A stretch of DNA of 64,000 nucleotides, from positions 1,054,001 through 1,118,000 of the forward strand of contig OZ037922.1 in assembly GCA_964035575.1 (NCBI GenBank). Reading direction: 5' to 3'. The translations under genes and the position numbers were made by a program. Source of the DNA: Rhynchopus sp. YZ270_cl-10. Lineage: Eukaryota > Euglenozoa > Diplonemea > Diplonemida > Diplonemidae. The notes beneath the pieces are model-generated. The model was not told where the DNA came from, ran no database searches, and was given only the letters and a program-made list of their open reading frames with translations. Below, in pieces: positions 40,221-50,779 of the stretch (its first letter is position 1; each line of letters opens with the position of its first letter).

Positions 40221-41125
40221 TTTATTTATGCATGAGAAAATGATGTTTTTGGCACTCTTTCAAATCAAAAATAATACGCCAAAATTTTCTATTATTCAGA
40301 AGAAACCCAAGTTTTTCTTTTACAGTCACACAGCAAACATAGGTGGGGTAAAAACTAAGCTGGATTTTGGGTTTTCAAAACTCCAAGGAAAGCTTTTACC
40401 CCGATGTTTGTTGTGTTACTGTATTTCAAAAAAAAAAAAAAAACTTTCTATTGCCTGCTGGACTTTCCAGATCAAATTAATTCATCCTCCCTTTTGCCTA
40501 TTTCTTTTATGTGACCAAGCAGAGCCTTAGGTTCATCTCAACGCCTTCATTCTTTTCCCACCAACCCTTTTCCTTCACTCCTCCCCCCTGTAGGGTCATC
40601 CAAGGTGAAGGATATTTTCAAGTTCCATTTTTATTTCTCCCTCCCCACAAATTTGGCTGTATCCGCGTGTCCTTCCCCCCCCTTACCTTCCGTCTCTTTA
40701 TGCTGCAAGCGCTTGCTGTTTTCATGAGTATTTTTTTTTCAAATATTTTTCATTCATTTTTTTTTTTTTTTTCATTTCTATCTTAGCGCTTCCCCTTCCC
40801 CTTCCTTCTTGTTGATTAGTTCTTCATATGGACGGATATGACAGCATAAATACTTTTCTCTCCCCGCTTTTCACTATATCATTTGTTTTCCATATTATTT
40901 TCAGGTATTTATTGTATGCTGGTATCACCCCCTCTCTATCACATCCCCTCCCCCCCTTTCCTTGGTTTTAAAACGAAATTCATTTATTTTACAGTAGGAC
41001 AAGAAACTTGGCGAATAATATTGGCATATTTTTGGGGTTTTTTTCTTGTAATTTTGGCAACTTTTTTGGTTGTCAATGTCCTACTGTATTCTATTTAAAA
41101 AAAAACCCCCCTCCCTTCTTGGAGA

Positions 41126-41364
41126 CTCCCCCCTCCCCCCTCCCCCCTCCCCCCTCCCCCCTCCCCCCTCCCCCCTCCCCCCTCCCCCCTCCCCCCTCCC
41201 CCCTCCCCCCTCCCCCCTCCCCCCTCCCCCCTCCCCCCTCCCCCCTCCCCCCTCCCCCCTCCCCCCTCCCCCCTCCCCCCTCCCCCCTCCCCCCTCCCCC
41301 CTCCCCCCTCCCCCCTCCCCCCTCCCCCCTCCCCCTCTCCCCCCTCCCCCCTCCCCCCTCCCCC
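41126..41364. repeat. 7-bp minisatellite CTCCCCC, about 34 units
   Basis: A nearly perfect heptamer array with one irregular unit near 41333-41340. The G-rich complementary strand has runs of six G every 7 nt, compatible with G-quadruplex or triplex formation. Proline- and glycine-rich open frames across it are artefacts. Confidence 0.97.
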
Positions 41365-41820
41365 AGTTCTCTAATCCACCTGAAGTCTTTCTTTCCATAG
41401 GTATCCACCTCGCTATCCCCATTCCCTCTCCTCCTATTTGGGGTTCGACAACCCGGAGCGTTCAGTGCCTTTGCCTTCCCCCCCCTAGGAAGCGTTTTTG
41501 CACTATCAATCCGACTTTGTTGACAAAATTACTTTTTTTTTTTTTTTGAGAAAGATGGGACCATTTTGATCCCCTCCTATGCTATCAATTTATTGATTGC
41601 GTAGGTTGAAATACTTTTCTTTTTTTTTAGTTGATTCACGAGCAGGCTCCGATGGTTTTTGTTTTGTTTTTATTTTTTGCAAACTTTCCCCATTTTTTGC
41701 CTTGCCACGCACCGCGAAATTATAAAATAGTCACTTCCCCTGCCACAGCTTTGCCTCTGTGCTTCACACCTCCTTTTCTTATCACCCTCTCTCTCTCTCC
41801 CCCCTCATATCTCCTAAACA
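41365..41820. other. Gene-free spacer
   Basis: R2-like (41444-41520) and R6-like (41566-41625) fragments separated by T runs. No gene seen. Confidence 0.5.
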
Positions 41821-42194
41821 TACACCATGGACTCGTCATGACATTACGTGACGAGGGACGAGGGAAATTACGTGGGAAATTACGCGCGCAATGACGTCGT
41901 CACGACGCGGGCACCCCCTCGTAATGACGACGTCATGACGTGGGGTTTCCCTCGTCACGACGACGGCATTACGACGTCATGACGAGGGGTGCCCTCGTAA
42001 TTACGAGGGGTGCTCCCGTGGTCATTGCCTGGCTATTGCCTCCCAGGGAAAGGGACTCTCGAATTTTTTTTTGGCCCCTATATAGGGCTAATTTCGACGA
42101 TTTGAGGCCATTAAAAGCCAGGGGGTGCCCGAGGGGGTGCCCTCGTAATTACCTCGTCATGACGCGCGTAATGTCATTACGAGTCCATGGTGTA
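41821..42194. mobile_element. Foldback element with CGTCATGACG palindromes (core B)
   Basis: Ends are TACACCATGGACTCG and its complement CGAGTCCATGGTGTA. If the outer TA is the target duplication, the terminal repeat starts CACCATGG. The arms are packed with palindromic CGTCATGACG and CGTAATGACG type units. The middle holds an 82-bp core (42038-42119) also found, inverted, at 53601-53682 in a different element. No coding frame. Confidence 0.75.
42038..42119 (+). repeat. Core B, copy 1
   Basis: Begins GCCTCCCAGGGAAAGGGAC, includes TTTCGACGATTTGAGGCC and ends TTAAAAGC. The inverted second copy at 53601-53682 has the same length and few differences. Confidence 0.85.
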
Positions 42195-44281
42195 ACTGTT
42201 TTTTTTTTCTCCCCATTTTTTCTCTCTTTTTGTTGTTTTGTTGTTTTGTTTTGCAAAACATACCACATAAGAAGAAAGTTTGGGAACATTGTTGATCCCT
42301 ATACCTATGCTATCAATTTATTTGATTGCACATGTTCAAATACTTTCGATCTTTTCTTCAAACAATCATTTGCTATCCCCACACCTCTCTTTAAACTTTC
42401 ATCAACAGTGTCGAGCACAGCCACTGCTACCTCTCTACTCTCGTCTTTTGCTTCTTCTTTTTCTCTCTTTTTCTTTTTTTGGGTAACTCAACAAAAAAAA
42501 ACAAAACAAGAGGCTTTTAGGCGAACTCTTTATGAGCCTATCTGTTTGTTCTCTCGTTGTGTCTTTTTTTGGTTGCAACCCTGCAAATCTCTCTTCTCTT
42601 TTGGTAGCGTATAATACGGTATTCGGTCGGGGGCCGAGCACGTATAATGCAACCTATCCTATCCCTCCCACACGACGGGACCCAGTGACAAGTGACAAGT
42701 GAAAATGACAAGTGATTTACCTACATCCCAGCGGAAAGTCACTTGTCATGACAAGTGACTTATTTGTCATATTTATGACAAGTGAAAATGACATGTGATT
42801 TCACTTGTCAATTGTCATTAGGTTTCGTCGTGGAGGAGGGTTTTCCCCCCTCCCCATCCCCTCTAAATGGAGAAGGGGTTCTGTCAGAACGAAAGAAAAA
42901 AAAGTGATTCTATCACAGACAGCTCAACAAATGCAAGTTTTCTTTTCCCTTTTTTCCCTTTTTTTAGAGATAATGATAAGAAGTCGTAACAAAAATTGCT
43001 GCCTCAAAGCTGTGTTGCACATCATTCATTTTTTTTTTGTCACAACTGTACACGAGAGGCATACACAGCGTATCTTACAAGGTTTTCTGCAACATTCTGC
43101 AATAGTTTGAGGTGCGTAACCCTTTCCCCTAAGATTTTTTTTTTTGGTGATCTTATACCTGCAGGGAAGCATGCTACCGTTGTTAATTCGTGGTGGCCCC
43201 AAAAAATAGGGGGTTTTTTTTGTGTAGTGCTTTATCCTTGGTTCTTTCGGCATATTTGTGGCAACATAGCAATACGGCAACAATTTGTACACAAATGGAT
43301 GCAGACGACGACTGTTTCTTTGTTCGACGTCGTCTCTCCGAACAAATCGTGGGTTTTTCTTCTAGTTTTCTGGATAGCGAAAGACTGTTTGAAAAGAGGC
43401 TGTACCATAGCCAACCAAAGAACAGTCGTGAGAGGGATTTGTATTTCAAGTCATTTTTTTTAAAAAATACCAAGCATCGTCAGCAGGAAAATAGAAGCGA
43501 TGAAAGGTGTCTGCAAATTTGTTTTCTTTTTTTTCTTTTCACAGTACACATCCATACACACAAACTCATACAGTTGGGGAAAAAAAAAACACAACCAAAT
43601 TTTGCGGAGCGAACGACGAAAAGAAAAGACACCCTTTTTTATTCGTTTATTTTTGTTTACCTGTCATATCCTGAAGTCCGATTACAAATCAGCAGTGATT
43701 TTTTTTTTTTTTTTTTTTTTGTGATATTTCTGTAACCAGAGTGGCAGAAAAGTACCCCCTGATCACCCCCAAAGCCGGCAATAGCACAGCGAAGTGTCGA
43801 TTTTATCTTGCAAGAGTTTTTCGTTCTTTTTTTTTTTTTTGTCTTTTTTCTTCTTCTTTTTTTGAAATTTTTATCCACCAAAAAACACCTCAACAAATAA
43901 TTCAGCCACCTCAGTATGTAAAGTACGTTCCTTTTTAGCGTTGTTCTGATGTACGTATCCTAGAGACACATTCATCTTTCAAGTTTTATCTTCATCCGAA
44001 GCGTGCCAAAAGAGGAGGAAAAACAACGAAAAAAATGGTTACCAAAACTTGGTTGTTGTTTTTTCCCTTCCCTTTTCTTCACATACTCTCGCCACGTCCG
44101 CACTCAACCCAACAGATTTATCAAAATATTAAAAAATAGTTTCAAAAACAAACGTTATAGTCATATCTCCAAGATGACGTCCATATACCCCAACCCCACC
44201 CCCTTTTAGATGACTAAGCAAGAGTAACTTAGCTTCATCTTTTTCTTTTCTTTTTTTCTCGTAGTAAAAATTAGATTCATA
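42195..44281. other. Gene-free stretch
   Basis: T-rich spacer. A cluster of ACTTGTCA palindromes is listed separately. GTATTTCAAGTCA near 43440-43453 is an R1 fragment. Several open frames exist but read homopolymer-rich sequence (Phe/Lys runs) and are not convincing genes. Confidence 0.5.
42683..42820. mobile_element. Possible foldback element with ACTTGTCATGACAAGT palindromes
   Basis: The motifs TGACAAGTGA and TCACTTGTCA alternate across 140 bp, with a perfect palindrome ACTTGTCATGACAAGT at about 42740-42755. The architecture resembles the other foldback arms in the window. Clear outer termini and a target duplication are not visible. Confidence 0.45.
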
Positions 44282-44615
44282 TACCGTAAAAATATTTATT
44301 CTGGGCTGTAACTATTCTGAGACAGAAGTATACTGGACCGGAACAAAACTGGAACACTTGGGGTTTTTGGGGGTGTCCCAGTTTTGTTCCGGCCCAGAAC
44401 AGTTCTGTTGGGGTAGAATTTTTATCCCCATTCCCACCCCACCCAGGTGCATAGTGCATCTTTGGGCAAAAAAAATTCGTTGCACTCCTCGTTTTTTTTG
44501 ACAAGGCACGGATACCCCCCCAAAACAATGCTGGTACGGAACAAAACTGGAACAATCGACGATTTTTTGGGGTGTTCCAGTTTTGTTCCGGCCCAGAATA
44601 AATATTTTTACGGTA
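44282..44615. mobile_element. Foldback element with GGAACAAAACTGG arms
   Basis: Perfect outer inverted repeats of about 25 bp (TACCGTAAAAATATTTATTC and on, mirrored at 44591-44615), perhaps with TA as target duplication. Inside, CGGAACAAAACTGGAACA and its complement alternate (44339-44400, 44536-44592). The right flank (ACTTTCAATTCTGTGAACTG) also occurs near 62663, so the insertion lies in a dispersed sequence. Confidence 0.75.
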
Positions 44616-45384
44616 CTTTCAATTCTGTGAACTGAAAGTATATGAATCTATTTTTTTTTTTTTTTTTTTTTTCGACTGAGATTCGTTTCAGCCACCCTTT
44701 TTTTGTCATCTTCCATTATCAACCAAACACGTTTGATATTTCAACGTTCTCGACAAAAAAAAAAAAACAAAAAAAACAAAACCCCTCTTTTTTGTTAAGG
44801 TGCAACTAAAAGCGCGAGACCTAGGTTATCTTTAGCAAACTTTTTTTCTTTACCAACCCATAGCTCTCTCTCTCTCTCTTTCTCTTTCTCTTTCTCGTTC
44901 ACTTTGTTATCATAACCACAACAAACATTTTTTTTTTTTTTTAAAGCAAGGGTACATTTTTAGCACCCTCTATGCCTTCTTTTCGTCAGAAAAGAATGTG
45001 TATGAAACAAATCTTTCTCTCTTTCGTTTTAGTTTCCTTCGTGGGATGTGAAGGCAATGACTTCGTTTTTCAGATGTGTATACACGCGAGACTTATATTC
45101 ACCTTTTTCGAATTTTTTTTTACGCACACTACTTTGTGAGCGGAAAGTGTCACGTCGTTCACTCACCCAACCGTGCTCCGCAACACCACCACCCAACAGG
45201 TGGTTTTTAGTGTGTGTGGAAGCGTCAACGCATTCGATAACCCGCAGAGAACCAGATGTCTTGTGTCCCCCGATGAACGGCGAGGCGTTTGCAATGTGCA
45301 CTTTCTCAACTTCTCTGTGCTCTATTACCACAAGCACTGCACCAAATAGACGGCTAAGAACACACCCCCTTTTGCGGCCTTGTA

Positions 45385-45490
45385 TTTTGTTCGGATGTAG
45401 GACTGCATGGTTGAGGGGGGTCCACCACGGTGTACCAGTCATTTGTACCAAAGGTACACCTTCACGAAAGGTCTAAATATTTCAACCTTT
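45385..45490. repeat. Dispersed repeat (R1)
   Basis: GGACTGCATGGTTGAGGGG, then CAAAGGTACACCTTCACG, ending ATATTTCAACC. Confidence 0.7.
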
Positions 45491-45538
45491 GTTTGGTTTT
45501 TTTGTCGCACTTTGGTGTTCCAAAGAAAGAAAGAAATG

Positions 45539-45610
45539 GTTGTGGCTGAAGAGGGGGAATGATTCACACTTATTTGGCGTACTTTGTGTACCCCCCCATT
45601 CAGCCACACC
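45539..45610. mobile_element. Short element with TGTGGCTGAA termini
   Basis: About 72 bp from GTTGTGGCTGAAGAGGGGG to the complement-like CCCCCCATTCAGCCACACC. It is the smallest clear relative of the intergenic array elements. Confidence 0.6.
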
Positions 45611-46273
45611 AAAGATGTGTACGCCCATGCGAGGTTCAAGTTTTCTTCCCCCTCTATTTTTCCCCACCTACCTCTCAACTTACAAAGTACTACAATGAAA
45701 TGCAATACAAAACAAACAGAGTAGCAAAAACAAAAACAAAAACAACAAAGTTGAAACAAACTTTTTCAAACCCCCCTCTATGGTTCCCCACATTCAATTT
45801 CCATTTTTTTTTTTCTCTTTTCGCATCGATTTTTTGTTTGCGTATTATTGTAGCAGGTGTGGGTAGCTCTCTACGAGAGGGGAGGGAATCTATTACATCA
45901 TCTTGCCCAGCTTGAGTATGTGCATTTGACATCAGGTGTGGGTTAGGTGTGGGTTATCCCGGGCATTCACCGGAATATAGTTCATAATTTGTATGTGTGT
46001 GCATACGCGCTGACCGATTGTTGGAGATGCGATTGGTTATTATGGCTCGAAGAAAAATAACCATTTTTTTTTTTTTTGCTTACACGCAGTGTTATTAGAA
46101 ACTGAACTTGATTAGCCAACGGTAAATTTGTCCTCACGCCTTTTCCTTTTGAATCATTCCCCTCCCCCAATCAATTATCATGTGCGCCACCCAGGGTAAG
46201 AGCCTAAATGGCTTCCTAAAATGGCTGCGGTCAACGAAAAATATTTTTCGACTACAGCTTCCAAAGCTACACT

Positions 46274-48175
46274 ATGGCACGAAGGGGGAGGACCCGTGTG
46301 CGAGGTGGCAGAGGATGCGGAGGTGGACGGATTGTTCGATCCGTTCCGTTCGTCGCGGGCAACGTTGGGCTCTCGCAGACGAACCCGCCAGTACAGGGTA
46401 GCCTAAGACCCTGTGTGTGGGTGCGACGCTGGCGACGAGCGCGAGCGCCCCCACTTCGCCCTGCTTTCCCGACGGTGATGGGGCCGCCGAAGTACGCGCC
46501 GCCTCCGCCGCCGCTTCCAAGACGCGAGCTGATGGACGACGGACCGGACATTGCTATCCTGTACGGAACTGAGGCAACTGTCGTGCTGGACCGCCGGTTT
46601 GTGTCTGCGCCTGCGGAACGGGCTGAAGGGGAGTTGGCGAACATTTCGCGTGCGAGGCTGGATCTTGATGCGCTCATGGCCATGGATACGAAGGGATTGC
46701 TCACCGGTATCCTTGATGTCATCAGGTCTCGTGAAGCCTTCACGGCGAACCTTACCGATGAGGGTAGGAAAGTCCTGGATTCCTCTGTTCCTCTCAGGAG
46801 GGGAACCTCCAGGCACATGCTGCGCCACTGGGGAAACCTGCTGCAGTGGGGTGTGATGTCTCGGTCCAAGGTGCAGAAGGTGGTACTTCCCGCCTTCACC
46901 GTCCCTAAGAAGGTGCATGGACTGAGGCTTGTGTGCGACGGCCGAAAGCTGAATCGCTTAATGCGTGCACCCCCGCCAATGCTGTTACCGTCTATACACC
47001 AGGTGGTACGGCGATTCATGGACAATGCGTACGTGGTGCAGGCAGACGGGCGGAGCTGGTTCTACCAGTTCCCGCTGGCGGATGGTGTGGACGACTTCTT
47101 CGGAGTGAACCTGTCAGGTGCACGTGGCCCCTTCGTGAGGGCAAAGCTCAATGTGCTCTGTATGGGCTGGAGTTGGGCGCCGTGCATCGCACACCGCTCG
47201 GCGATGGTGTTACTCCCGGAGGATGACGGACTCGCTTGGGTGGACAACTTCTTTGTCGTAGGCAAAACTCTCCCTGAGGCGGAGAAGCGTTACTCTTCGT
47301 TCCTCCGACGAGCAGAGCGAGTGGGCGCCGAACTGAATGACGATGAAGGAGAGGGTGTGCCCCGTGCAAACTTCTGTGCGTTGGGCCTGGAGTTCGATCT
47401 GGCGAGCTCCCCGAGACGGTACCGTGCTGCCCCTGATTGGATTGAGAAGTGTGTGGATTCTCCCGTACTGAATGAGGTGTTGAAAAACTCATGTACTGCG
47501 AGGGACTTTTATAAAGTGTTGGGTGGGTTTGTGTGGTTTTTGTACTGCACTAAACGCAGACTTTGTTATTTCCGTGTTTCTCTTTCTTTTTTGCGGCGCA
47601 CTGCGTCTGTTCTTGCAATTGACCCACAGAAGTGGGATGTTAAACTAGAAATCCCCCCATCTGTTATATCTGAATTCGCAGGCATCGTGTCTGTGATGAG
47701 GAGCAACGACTGGATTGAGGACCAGCCAGAGAGGCCCACCGTGGTAGCGTGGTCAGACGCTTCCGACCGCGAGTGGGCTGCTTTAATAGAGTCTGAGGTC
47801 TTTGAACCGGTCACTCAGGGTGTGTTTTCAAACCCTGAGCAACATCATATTTATCTAAAAGAGCTATACGCTGCTTGGCGTGCCGTTAGGCTGGCGGCCG
47901 CTGAGAACACAGACCATGAAGTGTCCCTTCAGGTCGATAACGCTGCTGCTGTGGCGGCGATAAACAAAGGACACAGTAAAAATTTTTTGGCTAATGAGCT
48001 GCTGTGTGCCATTTTTGACACTGCAAAGGCTGCCAACATGAGTGTGTCTGCCTCGTGGGTGGACACCTTAAGTCAGCGGGCTGATGAGTTTACTCGCGGA
48101 ACAGTGGCCCCCTCGTTGGCATCACTTCCTCCAGTACTCACGGAGTACGAAAGAGTAGAAGCTATGTTTTGTTAA
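46274..48175 (+). CDS. Reverse transcriptase-RNase H of a DIRS/Ngaro/VIPER-like element
   Basis: A 633-residue frame from ATG 46274. After an Arg/Pro-rich N-terminus, reverse transcriptase landmarks appear between about 200 and 400: VLPAFTVPKK, LVCDGRKLNRL, VVQADGRSWFYQFPL, RAKLNVLCMGWSWAP and WVDNFFVVGK. An RNase H domain follows (about 500-610) with VVAWSDASDREW, YLKELYAAWRAV, LQVDNAAAVAAIN and WVDTLSQRADEF. RT directly followed by RNase H, without protease or DDE integrase, fits tyrosine-recombinase retroelements. The closest group cannot be fixed by eye. Confidence 0.75.
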   Translation: MARRGRTRVRGGRGCGGGRIVRSVPFVAGNVGLSQTNPPVQGSLRPCVWVRRWRRARAPPLRPAFPTVMGPPKYAPPPPPLPRRELMDDGPDIAILYGTEATVVLDRRFVSAPAERAEGELANISRARLDLDALMAMDTKGLLTGILDVIRSREAFTANLTDEGRKVLDSSVPLRRGTSRHMLRHWGNLLQWGVMSRSKVQKVVLPAFTVPKKVHGLRLVCDGRKLNRLMRAPPPMLLPSIHQVVRRFMDNAYVVQADGRSWFYQFPLADGVDDFFGVNLSGARGPFVRAKLNVLCMGWSWAPCIAHRSAMVLLPEDDGLAWVDNFFVVGKTLPEAEKRYSSFLRRAERVGAELNDDEGEGVPRANFCALGLEFDLASSPRRYRAAPDWIEKCVDSPVLNEVLKNSCTARDFYKVLGGFVWFLYCTKRRLCYFRVSLSFLRRTASVLAIDPQKWDVKLEIPPSVISEFAGIVSVMRSNDWIEDQPERPTVVAWSDASDREWAALIESEVFEPVTQGVFSNPEQHHIYLKELYAAWRAVRLAAAENTDHEVSLQVDNAAAVAAINKGHSKNFLANELLCAIFDTAKAANMSVSASWVDTLSQRADEFTRGTVAPSLASLPPVLTEYERVEAMFC

Positions 48176-48182
48176 CTGAAAT

Positions 48183-48600
48183 TTTTATTATGATGTGTGC
48201 TGACTATGCTTGGCACTTCATATGCGCTCACGGCGTCCCCTTATCCAGTGTCCTGTCCTCGTGATAGCGAATGGATATAAACCTTTTATTTTATTTTATT
48301 TTTTTGTATGATGTGTGCTGACTATGTTTGGTACTTCATATGCGCTCACAGCGCCCTTTATCCAGTGTCCACGTGATACCGAATGGATGCAAACTTTTTT
48401 ATTTTTGTTATGATGTGTGCTGACTATGCTTGGTACTTCATATGCGCTTACAGCGCCCTTATCCAGTGTCCACGTGATGCCGAATGGATACAACCCTTTT
48501 TATTTTTGTATGATGTGTGCTTGGCACTTCATATGCGCTTGCAGCGCCCCTTATCCAGTGTCCTGTCCTCGCGATAGCGAATGGATATAAACCTTTTTAT
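48183..48600. repeat. Tandem repeat, four units of about 100 bp
   Basis: Units carry TATGATGTGTGCTGAC, TACTTCATATGCGCT, TTATCCAGTGTCC and GAATGGAT, each followed by a T-rich spacer. Unit 4 is shortened at its start. It lies directly after the RT-RNase H frame and probably belongs to the retroelement. Confidence 0.9.
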
Positions 48601-48960
48601 TTTTTGGTGAGTGCTGACTTCTCAGTGCCCCATTCGCTTCGGCGTACCTGTCTCTACACTGCTCCCGAGGCGGCGGTAGAACAGTTTTGTTTTGATCAGT
48701 TGTTCGGTTTGTGCAGTTTTGATCAGTACTGGTTCTCCTCTCAATCGGTTTGGATGGACAGGGCCAGTGGGGTTTTTGTACCCATCTAGAGGGTTCTCGT
48801 GGCTGTGCGTTCCGCCCTCCCCCGCAGAAGCTGCGAGGTTGACGGCGGATGCCGTGTTTACAGGTTTCTCTCTTTTCCCACCTTCCTTCGGTTCCGCTGC
48901 GGTCAACGAAAAAAGACTCAGTAGTAGATTAGTGAGGACAAATCAAGTGGCAAAATGTTA

Positions 48961-49823
48961 GTTTAGTTTTTTAATATCACACACCCTCTTGTTGTGCCCC
49001 CCTGCGTCCTGACAGTGGCTGAGAAAGAGGTCGTAATCTCATACAAAGTAACGCGCCCTTCCTCTCCAACTCCACGTCTACAAAACTATCAAGCAAAATT
49101 AAACAGAGCACAAAGCACTTTCAAAACAAAAAAACATTTTCAAGCCCCCTGCGTCCTGACGTTTTTTTTCCCCCATCCTTTCCACCCCCACTCCCTTTTT
49201 TGCACAACTTCGTTTTGTTTTTCAAATGTGTGCATAATGTACATTCATTTTTCTAAAGTTGGGTGCACGCTGTACTCTCCTTGCTAAGATGACCAAGCAC
49301 GAGAGGCTTAGGGTCATCTTGTAAACTTTTCTTTCTGTTTTTTCAGTTGCAAAAAAACAAAAACAAAAACAAAAAATAAAGACAAAAAAAGAGGAGAAGA
49401 CGCTGGTGGACAAAAACTCCATCTTTCGATTGAAAGAATATCTTAATCATTTCTTTACCCCCCCCTCCCAACGTGCTCAATCAGAACAGTTGCATTTGTC
49501 ACTCTATATGGGTAGATCGAAAGATTCTGTGGCGCCCCTCTCCGTTCAAAAAAAAAAAAAATCCCTCCTCCCTCTCCATGTATATTCGGTCCCCAAAATG
49601 GGTCAAATATTCCTCGTAAGGAATTTTCCCAGAATTTATTTTTCCACGCACAGTATCTGTCTCTCTCCCCCCGTTCTCTCCCTCTCTCTCTTCACGAACA
49701 GTAATCAATATTCCACAAAAGGAGTTTATTATCTTTTTTTTTTTTTCTTCCCACTCCAATAATAACGTTGTTTTTGGGCAAACACAAAATAAACTTGGTT
49801 GTATTAGTGGTGCACACTCCAGG
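48961..49823. other. Gene-free spacer
   Basis: Repeated GCGTCCTGAC near 49005 and 49149, A and T runs, and the hairpin motif listed next. No gene seen. Confidence 0.5.
49286..49320 (+). other. Dispersed hairpin motif, best copy
   Basis: 35 nt able to fold as 9 bp (AAGATGACC with GGTCATCTT), a 2-nt bulge, 4 bp (AAGC with GCTT) and a 7-nt loop ACGAGAG. Related sequences occur near 31, 24695, 32008, 32590, 39826, 40511, 44209, 60930 and 62473. Some copies keep the pairing with altered sequence. It could be the end of a repeat family or a structured RNA. Confidence 0.55.
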
Positions 49824-50092
49824 GCAGTGCTGTAAGAATACGGATCAAAATACGTAAGAACACGTATTCTTAACGTATTCTTACGAAGAATACGTATAAG
49901 AATACGTATTCTTACAGCACTGCTTATAAGGGGTTAGTTGCTCCTCAAAAAATGCGCGGAGTTCACACGAGAAAAAAAGCGAGGTGTCTACACGGCATCA
50001 ATTTATCAATTTATCAGAATACGTAGTAATACGTATTCTTAACGTATTCTTACGAAGAATGCGTATCAGAATACGTATTCTTAAAGCACTGC
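49824..50092. mobile_element. Foldback elements with AAGAATACGTATTCTT palindromes
   Basis: The first element, 49824-49923, runs from GCAGTGCTGTAAGAATACG to its complement ending CAGCACTGC. After a spacer of about 90 bp, a second half-element (about 50018-50092) ends in ATTCTTAAAGCACTGC. The arms repeat ACGTATTCTTAACGTATTC and its complement. No coding capacity. Confidence 0.7.
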
Positions 50093-50501
50093 TCTAGGGT
50101 GGCTACACTAATACAACCAAGTTTTCAAATAATAAAAAAGGGCAACCCACACAGAGTTGAGCAACTCCCCCAAAGTCTTGAGACACATAATGCGACGCAG
50201 AACAGAAAAATAACTGATTTTTTTTTCCAACATTTTTTTTCTCCCCCCCAACAGTCATTGCTATGCCCCCCAAAAACTTTGTCAACGTTTTGGGCGTTTT
50301 GTTTGTTTTATGTGCCACACACGAGGCAGATTCATCCTTCAATTTTTCCTTTCGACCGAGTTGCGTTTAAGTACGTTTCAACCATTCTTTTTGGACACCC
50401 TTGAGACGTCTTAACGGTGATGTAGCATGAGAGTCTGACGCTCGCCTTAGCAACCCATCTTTATCGATAAACGAACTCAAGCAGATTTCCTTCGTTCATT
50501 G
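50093..50501. other. Spacer between foldback elements
   Basis: No gene; T-rich with a fragment GCAGATTCATCCTTCAA like motifs near 29228, 43970 and 60390. Confidence 0.45.
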
Positions 50502-50779
50502 CACGGCGGGGTCCACACACCCGAGGGTCCGTAAATTTTACGGACCCTCATTACGGACCCTCAAGTGCGGACCCGGGTCCGTAATTACGGACCCTAGGGT
50601 CCGTAATTACGTACCCTAGGGTCCGTAATTACGGACCCTAGGGTACGTAATTACGTGGTCTAAGGTGGGAAATCACTGTTTGGATGTGTGACTGCTGGTC
50701 GAAAAGCCCTGGGAGCAAACCGAGTGGTACACAGGTACCACATGATAGACCATGATCATGTGGGCCTATCCCAAGTTAC

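Larger units (their letters stand above)
38923..41125. other. Gene-free stretch, repeat fragments
   Basis: The 3' flank of the CCCH gene, then T/A-rich sequence without a convincing gene. It includes R1, R2, R5 and R6 copies, two of them listed separately. An isolated R1-like box (GTCACGAGAGGGCTTTG) lies near 39150-39175. Confidence 0.5.
44616..46100. other. Gene-free stretch
   Basis: Homopolymers, R2 (45233-45318) and R1 (45385-45490) fragments and a short GTGTGGCTGAA-ended element. The minus-strand frame at 45029-45451 has balanced composition, but it covers these repeats and is not credible as a gene. Confidence 0.5.
46110..48960 (+). mobile_element. Tyrosine-recombinase-type retroelement copy (DIRS/Ngaro/VIPER-like)
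   Basis: Treated as a fossil. One long reverse transcriptase-RNase H frame is flanked by repeat structure of the split or inverted kind used by this order. An 18-bp direct repeat, GCTGCGGTCAACGAAAAA, lies before the gene (about 46223) and after it (about 48896). TTTGTCCTCAC near 46125 is matched inverted near 48931. A four-unit tandem repeat lies downstream of the gene. The outer limits given are estimates. No gag-like or recombinase gene was recognised inside. The RT-RNase H part looks whole, which suggests a fairly young copy. Confidence 0.65.

Noticed and set aside
41008-41549. Proline-rich and glycine-rich frames across the CTCCCCC array
   Set aside because: Seven-base periodicity yields the same peptide in all three frames; low complexity, no start context.
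45029-45476. 140-codon frames on both strands near 45.0-45.5 kb
   Set aside because: They overlap each other and cover R1 and R2 repeat copies.
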